Source: Coptis chinensis (Eukaryota > Streptophyta > Magnoliopsida > Ranunculales > Ranunculaceae). From it: DNA of 64,000 bases. Position numbers and translations under genes: made by a program. Location of the stretch: contig CM027381.1 in assembly GCA_015680905.1 (NCBI GenBank), forward strand, positions 83,787,501 through 83,851,500. The letters run 5' to 3'. Below the pieces are notes generated by a model, which was given only the letters and a program-made list of their open reading frames with translations, was not told the DNA's origin and made no database searches. The first letter of the stretch is position 1, and each line of letters begins with the position of its first letter. Shown here piece by piece: positions 34,862 through 45,849 of the stretch.

Positions 34862-35158
34862 TCAAGCTTGAACACCCTCTCTTTTCTTTGATAAATCTGA
34901 TAGCATTTTCTCATCTCTCTGGTCCTTATTTAAATCAATGCCCTCAAACATAATCTTGGATGTTCGATATTGATTGCCAAAGGCAGTACCAAAGCCCCAA
35001 TCAAAGCCAAGTCCTACACCACAACCTCCACCTACGCCAAGACCCAAGAAACTCAAGGACACACCTCCAAAACTCCATCCGATTCCAAAACCGCAACCAA
35101 TGCCAAAACCATTGTATGAAATTGTTGGAAAGAGTTCCAAAACCGCAACCAATGCCAA
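34862..35158 (-). pseudogene. TGD5: TGD5-like glycine-rich envelope-protein fragment captured in the hAT element
   Basis: The minus-strand frame reads GFGIGCGFGIGWSFGG, then VGGGCGVGLGFDWGFGTAFG, then NQYRTSKIMFEGIDLNKDQR and stops after KKREGVQA. This is the layout of the small plant protein TGD5 (a glycine-rich hydrophobic stretch followed by a short polar tail beginning with a 'GTAFGSQYRSS'-like motif), a chloroplast-envelope component of ER-to-plastid lipid transfer. The frame opens with TTG, not ATG. Immediately 5', a 52-bp tandem duplication (35083-35134/35135-35186) shifts the frame, so the natural N-terminus is lost. The family name rests on remembered similarity in a low-complexity protein. 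Confidence 0.5.
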
Positions 35159-35186
35159 AACCGTTGTATGAAATTGTTGGAAAGAA
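35083..35186. repeat. Tandem duplication, 52 bp x 2, inside the captured fragment
   Basis: Units start ttccaaaaccgcaaccaatg at 35083 and 35135 and differ at one base. As 52 is not a multiple of three, the duplication disrupts the TGD5-like frame. Confidence 0.9.
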
Positions 35187-38013
35187 AAAAAATAGAGAAG
35201 GAGACGGATTTTTTATTTTTTATTTTTTTTAGTTGCCATGTTGTAGCCGTTGTCTACATTAATTGATTGGAGAATTAAAGTTTTATTTTGGAAACATAAC
35301 TTAATTAGTTAGAAGGTAAATATTTAATTCCAATTTTAATGGAGAGAATATAAGAATTAAGAGAATAATCTATGTGAAATTTTCAGATTAATTAGATTTG
35401 TTAGATTAGTTTTGGATTTTTTCACGTACGTGTCAACACTTAATAGGTGAGTTTGGGGCCCTCAAGATTCGGGGCCCTGTGCGGTCACACACTACGCACA
35501 TGCTCAGCGCCGCCCCTGAGTATGTCTACTCTCCTTATATTATGAGAGTCGCCCGGCGGCCCCTATGTAAGAAATAACTTTGCTTATTCAATGTATTTAA
35601 GAAGTTCTACTATAATTATTTGGCTTTTGACAACAGAAACTTCTTCAGTCACTCAGCTTATATAACTAAAGTGAGAAACACTAACCGTATTTTGATAAAG
35701 GCGTGCACATTTGCAGTGAAGTAGATGATCAATTGGGGAGGTCAAGATCAGAATGATCAAAGACCCATTTGCAAATGCATAGCAAATTATGGAGACAATA
35801 AAGAAGCTGCTTAGTGGAGGAAACGATTCTGATATTATTAGCAGGGAGGATACCAATGAAACCACAATGGGCAATATAGCTAGGAGCAAGAAAGCCAGTG
35901 GCATTCTCAGATTTAACTCCACAGCAGCCAAAAGAGATGGCAGAGGCAGATCAAGTTCCCATGTGCGTGCTTGTCGCATCAGAGGGAAAAAGATAATGGC
36001 TATGGAGAAACCAACTATCTGCACATATCAACAAATGAAACAAAGCAACTTAACAAAAACTGAGAGTACTAACTTCCAGTACGAGTACATGAACTGTAAG
36101 TATGCACATGATCGAAATAACTAGCATTCTATCACCATGAAAAGTAGTAGTAATTACTAGTACGCGAATATCTGAGCACATGCACTCTTTTTATGTATAC
36201 ATTTACATTTGGACGTATAAGAATTTATCATCTCCACGAAAATATGTAACAATGCCTTATGTGAGATTATGGCCAATGTGTATCGTCAAGCACCCCATGT
36301 GTGCAACTTTGATGGAGTTGGTGGGAATCTTAATTTGTGGGTTGCGAGCTAGAAAGGGGGATTGCTTCTCGTGCACTATGCCTCAATGTGGCCAATTTTT
36401 CAAACATATTTCACAGATAAGGAAAATTTTCAAATCATTTGATACCACATTAGGATTCACATATGAAAAATGGTGTATAATATTCACAAGTTTGGTGCAG
36501 CAGAAATGTACAAGTAGGGGATTAACTAGTGTCAATACATGTATCAAGTAATACCGAATCAAGATTTTAAAATTACCTCTGAACAGTATAAAAGCAAAAA
36601 TCTGCCAGCAGCAGTAGTGACAGAAACGCCAGCACCAATCGTAAATGAGCAATGTGGATCTAACTGCATAAGGATGAAAAACAATAATAAAATAAAAGTG
36701 ACTCCAACAGATCTGGTGGAAAAAAAGGACTTCACTTCTTACCAGTAACAAAACTGTAGTCATGTCAGACTCTTGAGTTGAATCCCAAAAAGCTGGTGAT
36801 GAATCCACTGAAATAGTCTCAGAATAGAGATTAGGAATTACATGCAGACCTGAAGTAGAATACCAAGCAATAGCTACTGGAGGAAAACAATGCAATCTGC
36901 ACAGCCCTGCAATATTAAGAAAGACCGGTCACCAATAGAAGATAGTTACTTGAAAACAAAACAAAAAAGTTCAAAGGAATCTACCAGAAACATGACACAA
37001 CTTTGCAATACTATGAAAGACCAACAACTCAATTTATCACATAACCTTGAAGATTGTCGACTATTTACCTTGAAGATTGTCACCTAATTTGCCTGCTCAA
37101 AATAATGTAGAATACACTTTAAATGCTTAATTTGCAATCTCGAATTACTGATTTCCATTTATGTCAAAAACCTACTTTTTTGGCAGCCAGCAGAAAAAAC
37201 CCAATCACACATCTTTCCAAATGTGTGTGTATTCATGGGCTTGCAGTTTCACACTCACATTATGTCATTTGGAGGTAAAACCACAAAGTGCCAGGATGTT
37301 TTAGTGAATAGGTTAGGAGTACTCCTTGTGATTGCTTTGTAAAGTTCCCCACTTTCTCCCTAAAAAGAATGTTTAATGTTTACTAGTGTATAAATCAAGA
37401 TCCAGGGATCGAGTCATAGCATGGTTGGCTGTCAACACAAGTGTCATGGGATCAAGAAGAAAAACCAAAAAAGTGTATAAATCAAGAAGCTGCTTGCCAA
37501 ATGGGTCCCCAAATAAAGCTAAACTTTGACCAAGAGACCAAAGTTACATGCCATTTAGTTGAAGGGAATTGATTAAGGCTCTGAAACACAAACCCTAGAG
37601 TGACCTACCTAGCTGCACTGCAGGTAGTGTAACTCAAAAATTCTTCACCTTTCATCCTAATGGAGGACTTGCAGCAGTGGCAAGAAAGGGAGCGGTGCTA
37701 GATTGATTGACGGAGAAGGTGATAAAAAACGCAGAATAAGTAACGAAAATTTTGGAATTTCAGAGTCTCTCTTTTTAATATATAATAACAAATCAGCCAA
37801 GAAATTCAACGTGGTAGAAGCCTTGAAAACTGTCTCCGATTCCACTTTGATGCAATAGCAACTGCTGATCAAAATCAATTTTCAGCTACAGCAGTTCACA
37901 TAAATGACGCTGCCACCTGGCAGTGCATATTTAAAACTTGCATAAATAACCACATGTCAGCCTTTGCTTTAAAATTGCATAACTACACGTGAAATGATCG
38001 AAATGCCCTAAAA

Positions 38014-38251
38014 AATGGTCAAACAACTTAAGTTGTCTCATCTCATAATCCGTATTTCAATTTTCCACAGACTTGCATTACTATTGGAACGAGACTAAAG
38101 GTTTTTAAACCCATTTCCGTGTAAAACTAATTAAGAAACTAATCTATACCAACTAACCCTAATTAAAACCATGCTGCATCAATATCAAAATGGTCAAACA
38201 ACTTAAGTTGTCTCACCTCATAATGCGTATTTCAATTTTCCACAGACTTAC
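38014..38251 (+). repeat. 175-bp tandem duplication, second copy split by a copia element
   Basis: The unit aatggtcaaacaacttaagt starts at 38014 and again at 38189. Copy 2 is cut at 38251 by the copia insertion and resumes at 42061 (cttacattactataggaacg), continuing to about 42180. The copies differ at only a few bases, so duplication came before the retroelement insertion and both are fairly recent. Confidence 0.85.
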
Positions 38252-38827
38252 TGTAGAGAAAAAACGAGATTTTTTCTGCTTTTCACGGTCGAGCCCCGCC
38301 AGCTAAAGGCGACCAGCGCCATGGTCCGATGTTTTGGCGACCAGCTTCGAAAAGCGCGACACCACCAGGCCTTCGGGTCTTTTGTTTGTGGGCTTCATTC
38401 TGAATCGCTAGCGATTTTGGTTTTTGGTATAAAAACAAAATCAGTTTTTTTGGAAAACCAAAACTTTTCCAAAACCAAGAAAGAGAGATTACAAGAGAAG
38501 CAATTCTTTTCGTGAGTTGAGTGTTCATTCTTTGTGAGTGAATTGAGAGACTTGTAATCCGTTACTCCTGACTTGTAGTAAAGCTTGGATCTCGCCAGGT
38601 GTGGGCGTGAGGCAAATTCTTAGAACCACGATATATCCTTGTCTTGTGGTTGGTTCTCTTTTGCATTATTATATTTACTTTATATGCTTGTTAAATTGTT
38701 AATGAGAAGCGTTGGGATATTACTTGGAGGGTGTTGAAGTCTTGTCTAGTGTGAAGGATCGATCTTTGTGTAGGATTGATCCGTTTGTTGTGGGTAACGT
38801 TGTTTCCGCAGTTAATTATTCATAACA
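38252..38827 (+). repeat. 5' LTR of the 3.8-kb copia element
   Basis: 576 bp. Nearly identical to the 3' LTR from tataaaaacaaaatcag to the end. The block just after the first 40 bases (about 38285-38400) is CpG-rich and differs markedly between the two LTRs. Confidence 0.9.
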
Positions 38828-39157
38828 ATTGGTATCAGAGCGAGGTATACGACCTAGGATTTTGAGTTTTGGTAAAGAACCATAGTGCTCGAAATTTAAT
38901 GTAGACAAGGTGTTCGATAAAATTCCTGAGTGAGAAAAAAAATTTTGGGTTATTGTGTGTGACTTGAAAAAAGGGACTCCCAAGATGTCAAATGCTAGAT
39001 TTAAAGTAGAGAAGTTTGATAAAGAAGCAAAAGAAAAGATGGCAAGGGTGATGTCGAATGAGATGACTTCCACAAGCAAGTGGAAGGGTAGTTCAAGAAG
39101 CCTTTAAAACATGTCTGCGGTCTTCTGATTGCAAAGAAAAGGGCATTATCTATATGA

Positions 39158-40200
39158 TTGCTCTGGCAGAAAAAGAGTAACAAGATGAGTGGTAAGTTTG
39201 AGAATGAGGATGTTAGTGAAGCAAGTCTTGCTTCCGGCTTCGATGGGGATGATGTAAGTCTTTCGGTGTCTACACAAGACGACCACATGACCGATACGTG
39301 GATTCTTGATTCCGGGTGTTCCTACCACATGTGTCCAAATAGGAAGTGGTTTGCTACCTATGAGAACTTGAGTGGAGGTTCCGTTTTGATGGGCAATGAC
39401 GTTGCTTGTAAGACGGTTGGGATTGGAACTATACGGGTCAAGATGCATGATGGTGTAGTGAGGACTTTAACCGATGTGAGGCATGTTCCTGAGTTAAAGA
39501 AGAACCTTATTTCTCTGGGTACCTTGATTCCAAAGGCCACAATTTTGTGGGAAATGGTGGAGTCCTAAAGATCCTTAGTGGCTCTTTAGTCATTATGAAT
39601 GGTCAAAGACATGGAAACTTGTATACTTTGTTGGGTAGTACAGTGATAGGTGATGTAGCAGTGGGTACATGTAGTGATGATTCTGAGTGCACAAAATTGT
39701 GGCATATGCGCCTTGGGCATATGAGCCACAAGGGATTGTCTGAGTTGTGCAAGCGAGGGCTACTGAAAGACTTGGAGAAACCAAGTATGGAATTCTGCGA
39801 GCATTGTGTCTATGGCAAGCAGTGCAGAGTCAAGTTTGGTACAAGCAAGCACAAGACGAGAGGCATCCTGGATTATGTGCATACGGATGTTTGGGGACCT
39901 TCTAGAGTGGCTTCTAAGGGAGGTAACCGGTATTATGTCTCTTTCATTTATGATTATACACGCTATGTGTGGGTATATATCTTGAAGTCCAAGGATGAAG
40001 TTTTCGATACATTTAAGAAGTGGAAGGCAAGGGTTGAGAATCGCACAAATAGGAAGGTGAAGACTCCCCGATTAAACAATGGTACCGAAAGTATACCTAT
40101 AGGCCTTTCCAAGAGTTTTGTACGCAAATGCCGAATGCTTTGCCGGACGGATGAAAGGGCACGCCACGCCAGAATGGGTTAGCGAGAGAATGAATCGCGA
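39158..40200 (+). pseudogene. Copia protease-integrase polyprotein remnant
   Basis: The frame 39158-39568 contains the protease motif [18 protein letters not shown] and ends with the [17 protein letters not shown] block. A shift at about 39545 moves to 39547-40182, with the GAG-pre-integrase MRLGHMSHKGLSELCKRGLL, the zinc-binding FCEHCVYGKQCRVKF and integrase core HTDVWGPSRVASKGGNRYYV (first catalytic Asp region). After about 40085 the sequence loses frame and becomes unusually CG-rich. Confidence 0.85.
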
Positions 40201-41084
40201 CGCCGCTGGAGAAAGCTAGGTGTTTGCTTTCAATGCCAATCTTGGCAAAGAGTTCCGGAATCATGCAAGGCCATGGCGTGTTACTTGTATAATAGATCAC
40301 CGGTTCCGCAATAGACCGCAAAACACCTTATGAGGTGTGGACGGGAAACCAAATGATTATGGTAATTTTGGCGAGTGTTTGGATCTAGTGCTTACTACCA
40401 CATGAATGATAGTAAACTTGATTCTAAAGCTAAGAAAGCAATATTCTTGGGCTATGCAAAGGGGGAAAGGGATACGGATTGTGGTGTCTTGAGAACCACA
40501 AGTTCTGGGTCGCCGATGAGGTTACCTTTGATGAGACTTCGGTGCTATTTTTTAGCGGCCGGAGAAGGTCGGAAATAGTGGTGATTCTATACAATCTCCA
40601 GTGATTGAGATAGAAGCGTCGAGGATGCTAAAGAGAGTGAGGTTCTTAGTGAAAAGAACTATTCAACAAGAAGTAGAGTTACAACAACAACTGAAGCGAC
40701 AAACTTTGGCTAGATCAAAGCCAAAGAGAAGTGTGAAACAAGTTATGAAGCACGGGCATGATAAGCCGCTGAAGCATTATGGTCAACCGGACTTCGGTTT
40801 ACGACTGACCGAATATTGCGGATGATGAACCGGATAGCTTCAAGGAAGTCGTTAGAGATGCTCATTACGAGATTGGTCGGTGGATATCACGAGAAAATGG
40901 TGGAGGCTCGTGACAAGTTTTGTACTTGGCAATTTGTTTCATTGCCTAAGGCGGCAAGGGTTTTGGGTTGTAGAAGGTTCTCTATGGAGTTGAGTTCCAA
41001 CATTGGTTGGAGGTACTCCACAAAATGGTGGAGGCTCATGCATTGTTGATTGATGCCTTTTCAGTGGGCATGGCCGCTTTGTGG

Positions 41085-41365
41085 CGTGATTGCTCTTTGT
41101 GAGCATGACTCTCTGTGAAGAAGGCTCTTTGTTTGTGAGCGACACTCTTTGTGGGTGGCTCTTTGTGAGCAAGACACTCTTTGTGGGTGGCTCTTTTGTG
41201 AGCAAGACACTCTTTGTGGGTGGCCCTTTGTGGGCATGGCGTGCTCTTCGTGGGCATGACTCTTTGTGGGTGGCTCTTTGTGAGCATGACACTCTTTGTG
41301 GGTGGCTCTTTTGTGAGCAAGACACTCTTTTCATGGGTGGCCCTTTGTGGGCATGGCCCTTCCGC
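41085..41365 (+). repeat. Minisatellite inside the copia element
   Basis: Repeats of ctctttgtgggtggc and tctttgtgagcatgaca-type words recur every 26-50 bp across about 280 bp. It lies where reverse transcriptase/RNase H sequence would be expected. Long frames across it on both strands are products of the repeat. Confidence 0.85.
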
Positions 41366-41452
41366 TGGTTAATCGCGAAGTTCGGATGGATGTGTTCTTC
41401 TTTGGATGTGTTATTTCGGTTTTATGTGTTAAAACCTCACCGAGGTGGAGAA

Positions 41453-42060
41453 TGTAGAAAAAACGAGATTTTTCTGCTTTTCACGGTCGAGCGCCGCGCC
41501 AGCGGCCAAAGAAGCGACCAGCCATGGTCCATGTTTTTGTGCGACCAGCGCTTCGAAAGAAGCGCGACCAGCATTGACCACCGGCTCAAAGGAAGCGCCA
41601 GCGCTTCAGTCTTTTGTTTGTGGGCTTTCATTACAAGAATCGCGATTTTTGGTTTTTTGGTATAAAAACAAAATCAGTTTTTTTGGAAAACCAAAACTTT
41701 TCCAAAACCAAGAAAGAGAGTGATTACAAGAGAGCAATTCTTTGTGAGTTGAGTGTTCATTCTTTGTGAGTGAATTGAGAGACTTGTAATCTGTTACTCC
41801 GGACTTGTAGTAAAGCTTGGATCTCGCCCGGTGTGGGCGTAGAAGCAAATTCGTCGAACCACGATATATCCTTGTCTTGTGGTTGGTTCTCTTTTGCATT
41901 ATTATATTTACTTTATATGCTTGTTAAATTGTTAATGAGAAGCGTTGGGATATTACTTGGAGGGTGTTGAAGTCTTGTCTAGTGTGAAGGATCGATCTTT
42001 GTGTAGGATTGATCCGTTTGTTGTGGGTAACGTTGTTTCCGCAGTTAATTATTCATAACA
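41453..42060 (+). repeat. 3' LTR of the 3.8-kb copia element
   Basis: 608 bp, preceded by a purine-rich tract (gaggtggagaa). It is 32 bp longer than the 5' LTR, mostly in the CpG-rich block at 41485-41620. Confidence 0.9.
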
Positions 42061-42180
42061 CTTACATTACTATAGGAACGAGACTAAAGGTTTTTAAACC
42101 CATTTCCGTGTAAAACTAATTAAGAAACTAATCTATACCAACTAACCCTAATTAAAACCATGCTGCATCAATATCAAAAT

Positions 42181-43740
42181 TAAACACATTTTCAAAAATA
42201 CCTTTCTAGTTTTTACCCATGATTTGAACTGTTCCTACATTTACTTTGATGGGTCATTAAGGTACTTGAGTAATCAAGAAAACAGTCCCCAAATTTTGAG
42301 ATTATTTAGATTTCTCTCCACTTAAAGTGAGTCTAGACATGTACTCATCATTGAGATTGTCCAATATTAGTAGTTTAGTACTTCAATGATACCACCATAG
42401 CACTATCCAAGTATATCATTACTTGTAGTTGATCTTCACCATTATCTGAAATTACTACCTTGAAATTGCCTAAACTTGCCAGTGGAGGTATTCTATCTCC
42501 CAGACATCTCATGTGCTTCCATATGCCATACCTTCATCTTGGTACGATCACAAATCATCATAGTATCTTCTTTAGCAGTGCCTTTCTTCAAGAGACTCAG
42601 ACCACCATTTTAGTGTCTTTGATCTCTTCCAACATTCCATGCGTTGTCCTTAGAATCTCTTTCTTCATGATGTCAACAAGTGCATGCAGTTTCATCCCGA
42701 GGGCACAAATTGTCAGCACAAAGTTAACTTAGTTTCAACCACTAGATACTTGATGGAGTCCCCATTTCTTATTATTCTCGCTATCAACTATTCAACCTCC
42801 TCTTGTCCATCTGCAAGAGTAAATGCTGTGTCACTGAGCATGCCTTGATAGCCTAAAACTGTCACTCCGAAGTATCACCCTCGACTCCACAGACTTGTTC
42901 CTTTTCCTTTTACTGCACTTGTTGTGCTTCCTACTAACACCTTTTGAATCAATATGGTTACTTGTGCACTATCCATTTACACTGACACAGTTCACTGTTA
43001 AGAATGCACTGCCAACACCTTCCACCGATAATAAGGCTTTTAACCACACTTTGATACCACTTGTCAGGGGCCAAGCATCAACTTGCTACCAACCATGCGG
43101 TACTCGAGCTAAGTTGCTAACCGACCATCTACTAAATTCAACCTTCTCATAGTGGCTTCAAAAATCCACACACACAGACTCACACAAAAACAACAACAGC
43201 AAAAAATATAAAATAAAGTTATGCGATGAGATATATCATATATAACAGAAAGGAATGCAAAGTAATACGATGAGATATCCGATCAGAGAAAAATAAAAGC
43301 AACATAAAGCAGAAACAAGTACACTAAAACTCGCGAAGCAAGTCCCATCAAATATCCCCATCTAAACACAAAAGCCTCCAAAAGTAGTAGCACGCAAGTC
43401 CTCCCATATCTTTTACCAAAGGAAGATACGTCTTACAAGCTCACACAACATAACACAAGAACAACAGAAAATCACATGTTCAAAATATTATGATGTTTGA
43501 ATTCCTTCATATTACTTCAACGAATATGCCCCTAGTTTTACTGTGAAATAGGACCTTTAAAGGGCAGGAATTGTGCGGACCGTGCCAAGATGTACTACTT
43601 TGAAAAATAAAATAAAGGTAAGTGAGTTCCATAGAGCAGTTGTGGACTTGTGGCAGGGATATTTCTATGGTTATAGAGATATCAAAATCAGTGACCAATA
43701 ACACCAAGCCTAGGCTTATCTAATATCAAACCACAGCAAG
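42181..43740 (-). mobile_element. Decayed LTR-retrotransposon fragment
   Basis: On the minus strand, gcccctgacaag at about 43060 is followed by TGGTATCAAAGTGTGG, resembling an LTR end plus tRNA-Met-type primer site. Downstream (42730-42440) is a gag-like stretch in several frames. The sequence above 43060 would then be its LTR. No second LTR was found, so this is a tentative call. Confidence 0.35.
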
Positions 43741-43932
43741 CAGACATGGTATATTTAGTTTTCTAGATAAGCAACCAATGCAGCTATTTATAGTCCGAAA
43801 TGACCGTATGCTTCTGTAGAACTTAGAATTTCGCGTAGGATCCCAACATCAGATGATCAATCGGGATGATGCACAGCAATGATTAACACAAACACAAGAA
43901 CATACAATCAGTTCAAAATTCAAACACGTAAT

Positions 43933-44113
43933 GTTACATGGACACGCCATATTTTGAAAGAAACCCGTGTCGGATACATATCCACGTGTCCGTGTCGGAC
44001 ACATATTAGACACATATTGTATGTGATTTACCTCAAATTTTTATATTTCGCCATGTCAAACACTATGCATCCGTGTCCGATACGGACACACCTATCTGTG
44101 TCAATGTAACTTA
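43933..44113. mobile_element. Short inverted-repeat element (MITE-like)
   Basis: Left gttacatggacac and right gtgtcaatgtaac are near-perfect inverted ends about 180 bp apart, and the interior contains gtgtcggacaca/gtgtccgatacgg words in both orientations. No target duplication could be established. Confidence 0.4.
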
Positions 44114-45849
44114 TCCTTTTGAACAAATTACAATGATATAAATAGTAAAAGCATCGAATTTTGACTTTATATTTTTATTTAAGTAGTGCATAGAGAACCA
44201 AAACCAATGTACTGATCTACATCTAAACTAATTATCATGAGAATAAGAAAGACTAGCTAAACTTGCTAAAAATCCTTACTGCTATGTTCGACATCTCCAG
44301 CTTCTTCAACTGGAAGTTCGGAACTTTTTATTCCGCATCCTGTTGTTTTTAGAGACATCGCAACCGGCAAAAGACCTAAAAGCTTATAGAAAATGATAGG
44401 TTTAAAACAAGAGGGTGATCCTCCTTTAGAGATATTTCCTGCACCATTAAAGATCGCATATTGGTCAAATTTGCAACAGCTAATATCTTCAAAAAAAAGT
44501 AATAAATGTTAACAGAGACAGATTGCTGCCATTCTTTTTCTTCACTGAATGAATTCCTACATCTCAAAAAGGGCAGGCCAGACCGCCAGACAGAAACAGA
44601 GACCTGTCTAGACACATTAAATTTCAAGAATTAATGAACAGACTGGCAAGTTAGTAAAATAATAACCTTCTCAGAATAGAAAGAAAGTAGCAGCGACGCA
44701 GGGGAAAACTTTCTCTTCCCATCATCCGGATTAAAAAATTGTCCAACTGCCATGGAAGCTGCTGGTGGAGGCCTACCTGACACAGTCTGGGCTTCAAAAG
44801 TTGAGTTACACGTTTATAACAAAAGAGGGAGATGTAAGCTTCATAAAATGAGTACAAAGTAATGCCACAATATTATGTCCTTGACTCCTGCCCAGGCTCA
44901 GAAAGAAGTTCCAACCAACTAGGCTTTTGAGTATCATGCAAAATTATCACAACTAATATCAGTACTCCTTGTCCAATGGATAAAGAGAAAAATACCGGAC
45001 GAGGTGAAACTGAGATAGTTAAAAAATGGAAACCGCGCATATCCTCAGGGCCTAACTGAAGTACTGCAGAAGGAGGTGGTTGTTCTGTTTGGCTCCCTGG
45101 CTCAATCTGATAAATAAACAGCACAAATACATAAATCGGCATAACATCCCGATACAATTTTGAATTTTCGTATAATTATCGGGCTTAGAGAACTACAGAT
45201 TTTAATGGAACCAGCTATTGTTTCTAGGAATGGTAGCACTTTCTTTCATCACTACTATACCAATGAAACAGTAAAAGAAGACTCCTCAAGTGAAGAAACA
45301 ATTGCAGAAATTGTTGGCACAAATACTTATATCCAAAGAGCATCTGTTCCTTGCAAGATAGTAAGAATATACTTGAAGATTCCAAAGTTCAATACCTGTA
45401 TTGGAGCTGGTCCTGCAGGAATCTCAACCATCTTTGATGTCACCTCCACTACTCCTTTACTTGGACTTGTGTCTGAGGCCATTTTGCTCTTTTCAGGCCA
45501 AAGATGAAGCCTGACCCCAGAACATGGAGCAAGGTTTGTAACAAATGCAAAGTAGTTTTTTCCATCTGATCCCTAGGCACAGAATTCATATTGTGAACAA
45601 CATAATAGTTGAGAAAGAACACAATGGAACAGAAACAATTTAGAGCCTATAGGACCAGACATTCAGTTAATGAGCAAGATTCAAATAATATTTGCGTCAA
45701 CATGTAATTTGAACTTTGGATGAATGGACAATATATGAAGCATGGGCATGAACACGCAATTCCTAATACCAAATGCATCTAAGATTAACAATAAAATCAA
45801 CGTAGAAAGAAAAATGAACCAAAAGAAAATCCTAAGAAACTAAAAAAGT

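Larger units (their letters stand above)
34613..35518. mobile_element. Non-autonomous hAT element (906 bp) carrying a host-gene fragment
   Basis: The ends CAGGGGCGGCGCT and AGCGCCGCCCCTG are perfect 13-bp inverted repeats. The flanking 8-mers AGTATGTC at 34605-34612 and 35519-35526 are identical. This meets the structural definition of a hAT insertion. The interior holds no transposase. It holds instead a minus-strand TGD5-like reading frame (34862-35158). Confidence 0.9.
34559..35633 (+). mobile_element. Copia-like LTR split by a hAT element
   Basis: A polypurine tract cttgagggagag is followed by TGTTGGAAAAGTAG at 34559, the usual copia 3' LTR start. Without the hAT insertion, the remaining sequence of about 160 bp ends ttttgacaaca near 35633. 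No second LTR or coding remnant was identified, so it is either a truncated 3' end or a solo LTR. Confidence 0.5.
38252..42060 (+). mobile_element. Ty1/copia element (3.8 kb), reverse transcriptase missing, perfect 5-bp target duplication
   Basis: LTRs 38252-38827 and 41453-42060 begin TGTAGA and end CATAACA. Flanking 5-mers CTTAC at 38247-38251 and 42061-42065 are identical. A primer site TGGTATCAGAGC begins at 38830. Gag is reduced to a short stretch, protease and integrase are readable, and the reverse transcriptase/RNase H region is absent; in its place 40600-41450 holds decayed sequence and a minisatellite. It therefore depends on another element's enzymes. Confidence 0.9.
31105..45572 (-). 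pseudogene. PGAP1: PGAP1-like GPI inositol-deacylase, C-terminal part, broken
   Basis: Minus-strand exons, 5' to 3': 45572-45396, 45106-44996, 44786-44667, 44438-44280, 36906-36743, 36663-36577, 36018-35686, 33677-33596, 33435-33295, 31369-31105, all with GT-AG borders. They encode the plant PGAP1-type sequence (GPEDMRGFHFLTISVSPRP, GRPPPAASMAVGQFFNPDDG, CFPPVAIAWYSTSGLHVIPN) and membrane segments (IVGFSIAIIFFPLM, LVSVILVCFVHPALGMLILL). PGAP1 removes an acyl chain from GPI-anchor inositol in the ER; its lipase half is absent. Lesions: a missing base in exon 44438-44280 (159 nt where phases need 160, giving an early TAG), an extra T in exon 33435-33295 (in-frame TAG), and TGA after SFRSHA in the last exon. 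Phases also imply one exon lost between 35686 and 33677. Family identity is from memory of plant homologues. Confidence 0.7.

Noticed and set aside
34960..35232. Plus-strand Gln/Pro-rich frames opposite the TGD5-like fragment
   Set aside because: They are the antisense of the glycine-rich codons and the 52-bp duplication. The minus strand explains the sequence better.
41036..41665. Long frames on both strands (PTKS and LFVGG repeats)
   Set aside because: Both strands are open because of the minisatellite in the copia element. They do not resemble any protein.
43507..43707. Minus-strand frame with STSWHGPHNSCPLK considered as an extra PGAP1 exon
   Set aside because: It does not match the expected protein, and the flanking exons already join in phase (the one base missing from 44280-44438 aside) without it.
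45160..45507. 115-codon plus-strand frame
   Set aside because: It is antisense to the PGAP1-like exon at 45396-45572 and its intron, where splice borders and homology support the minus strand.
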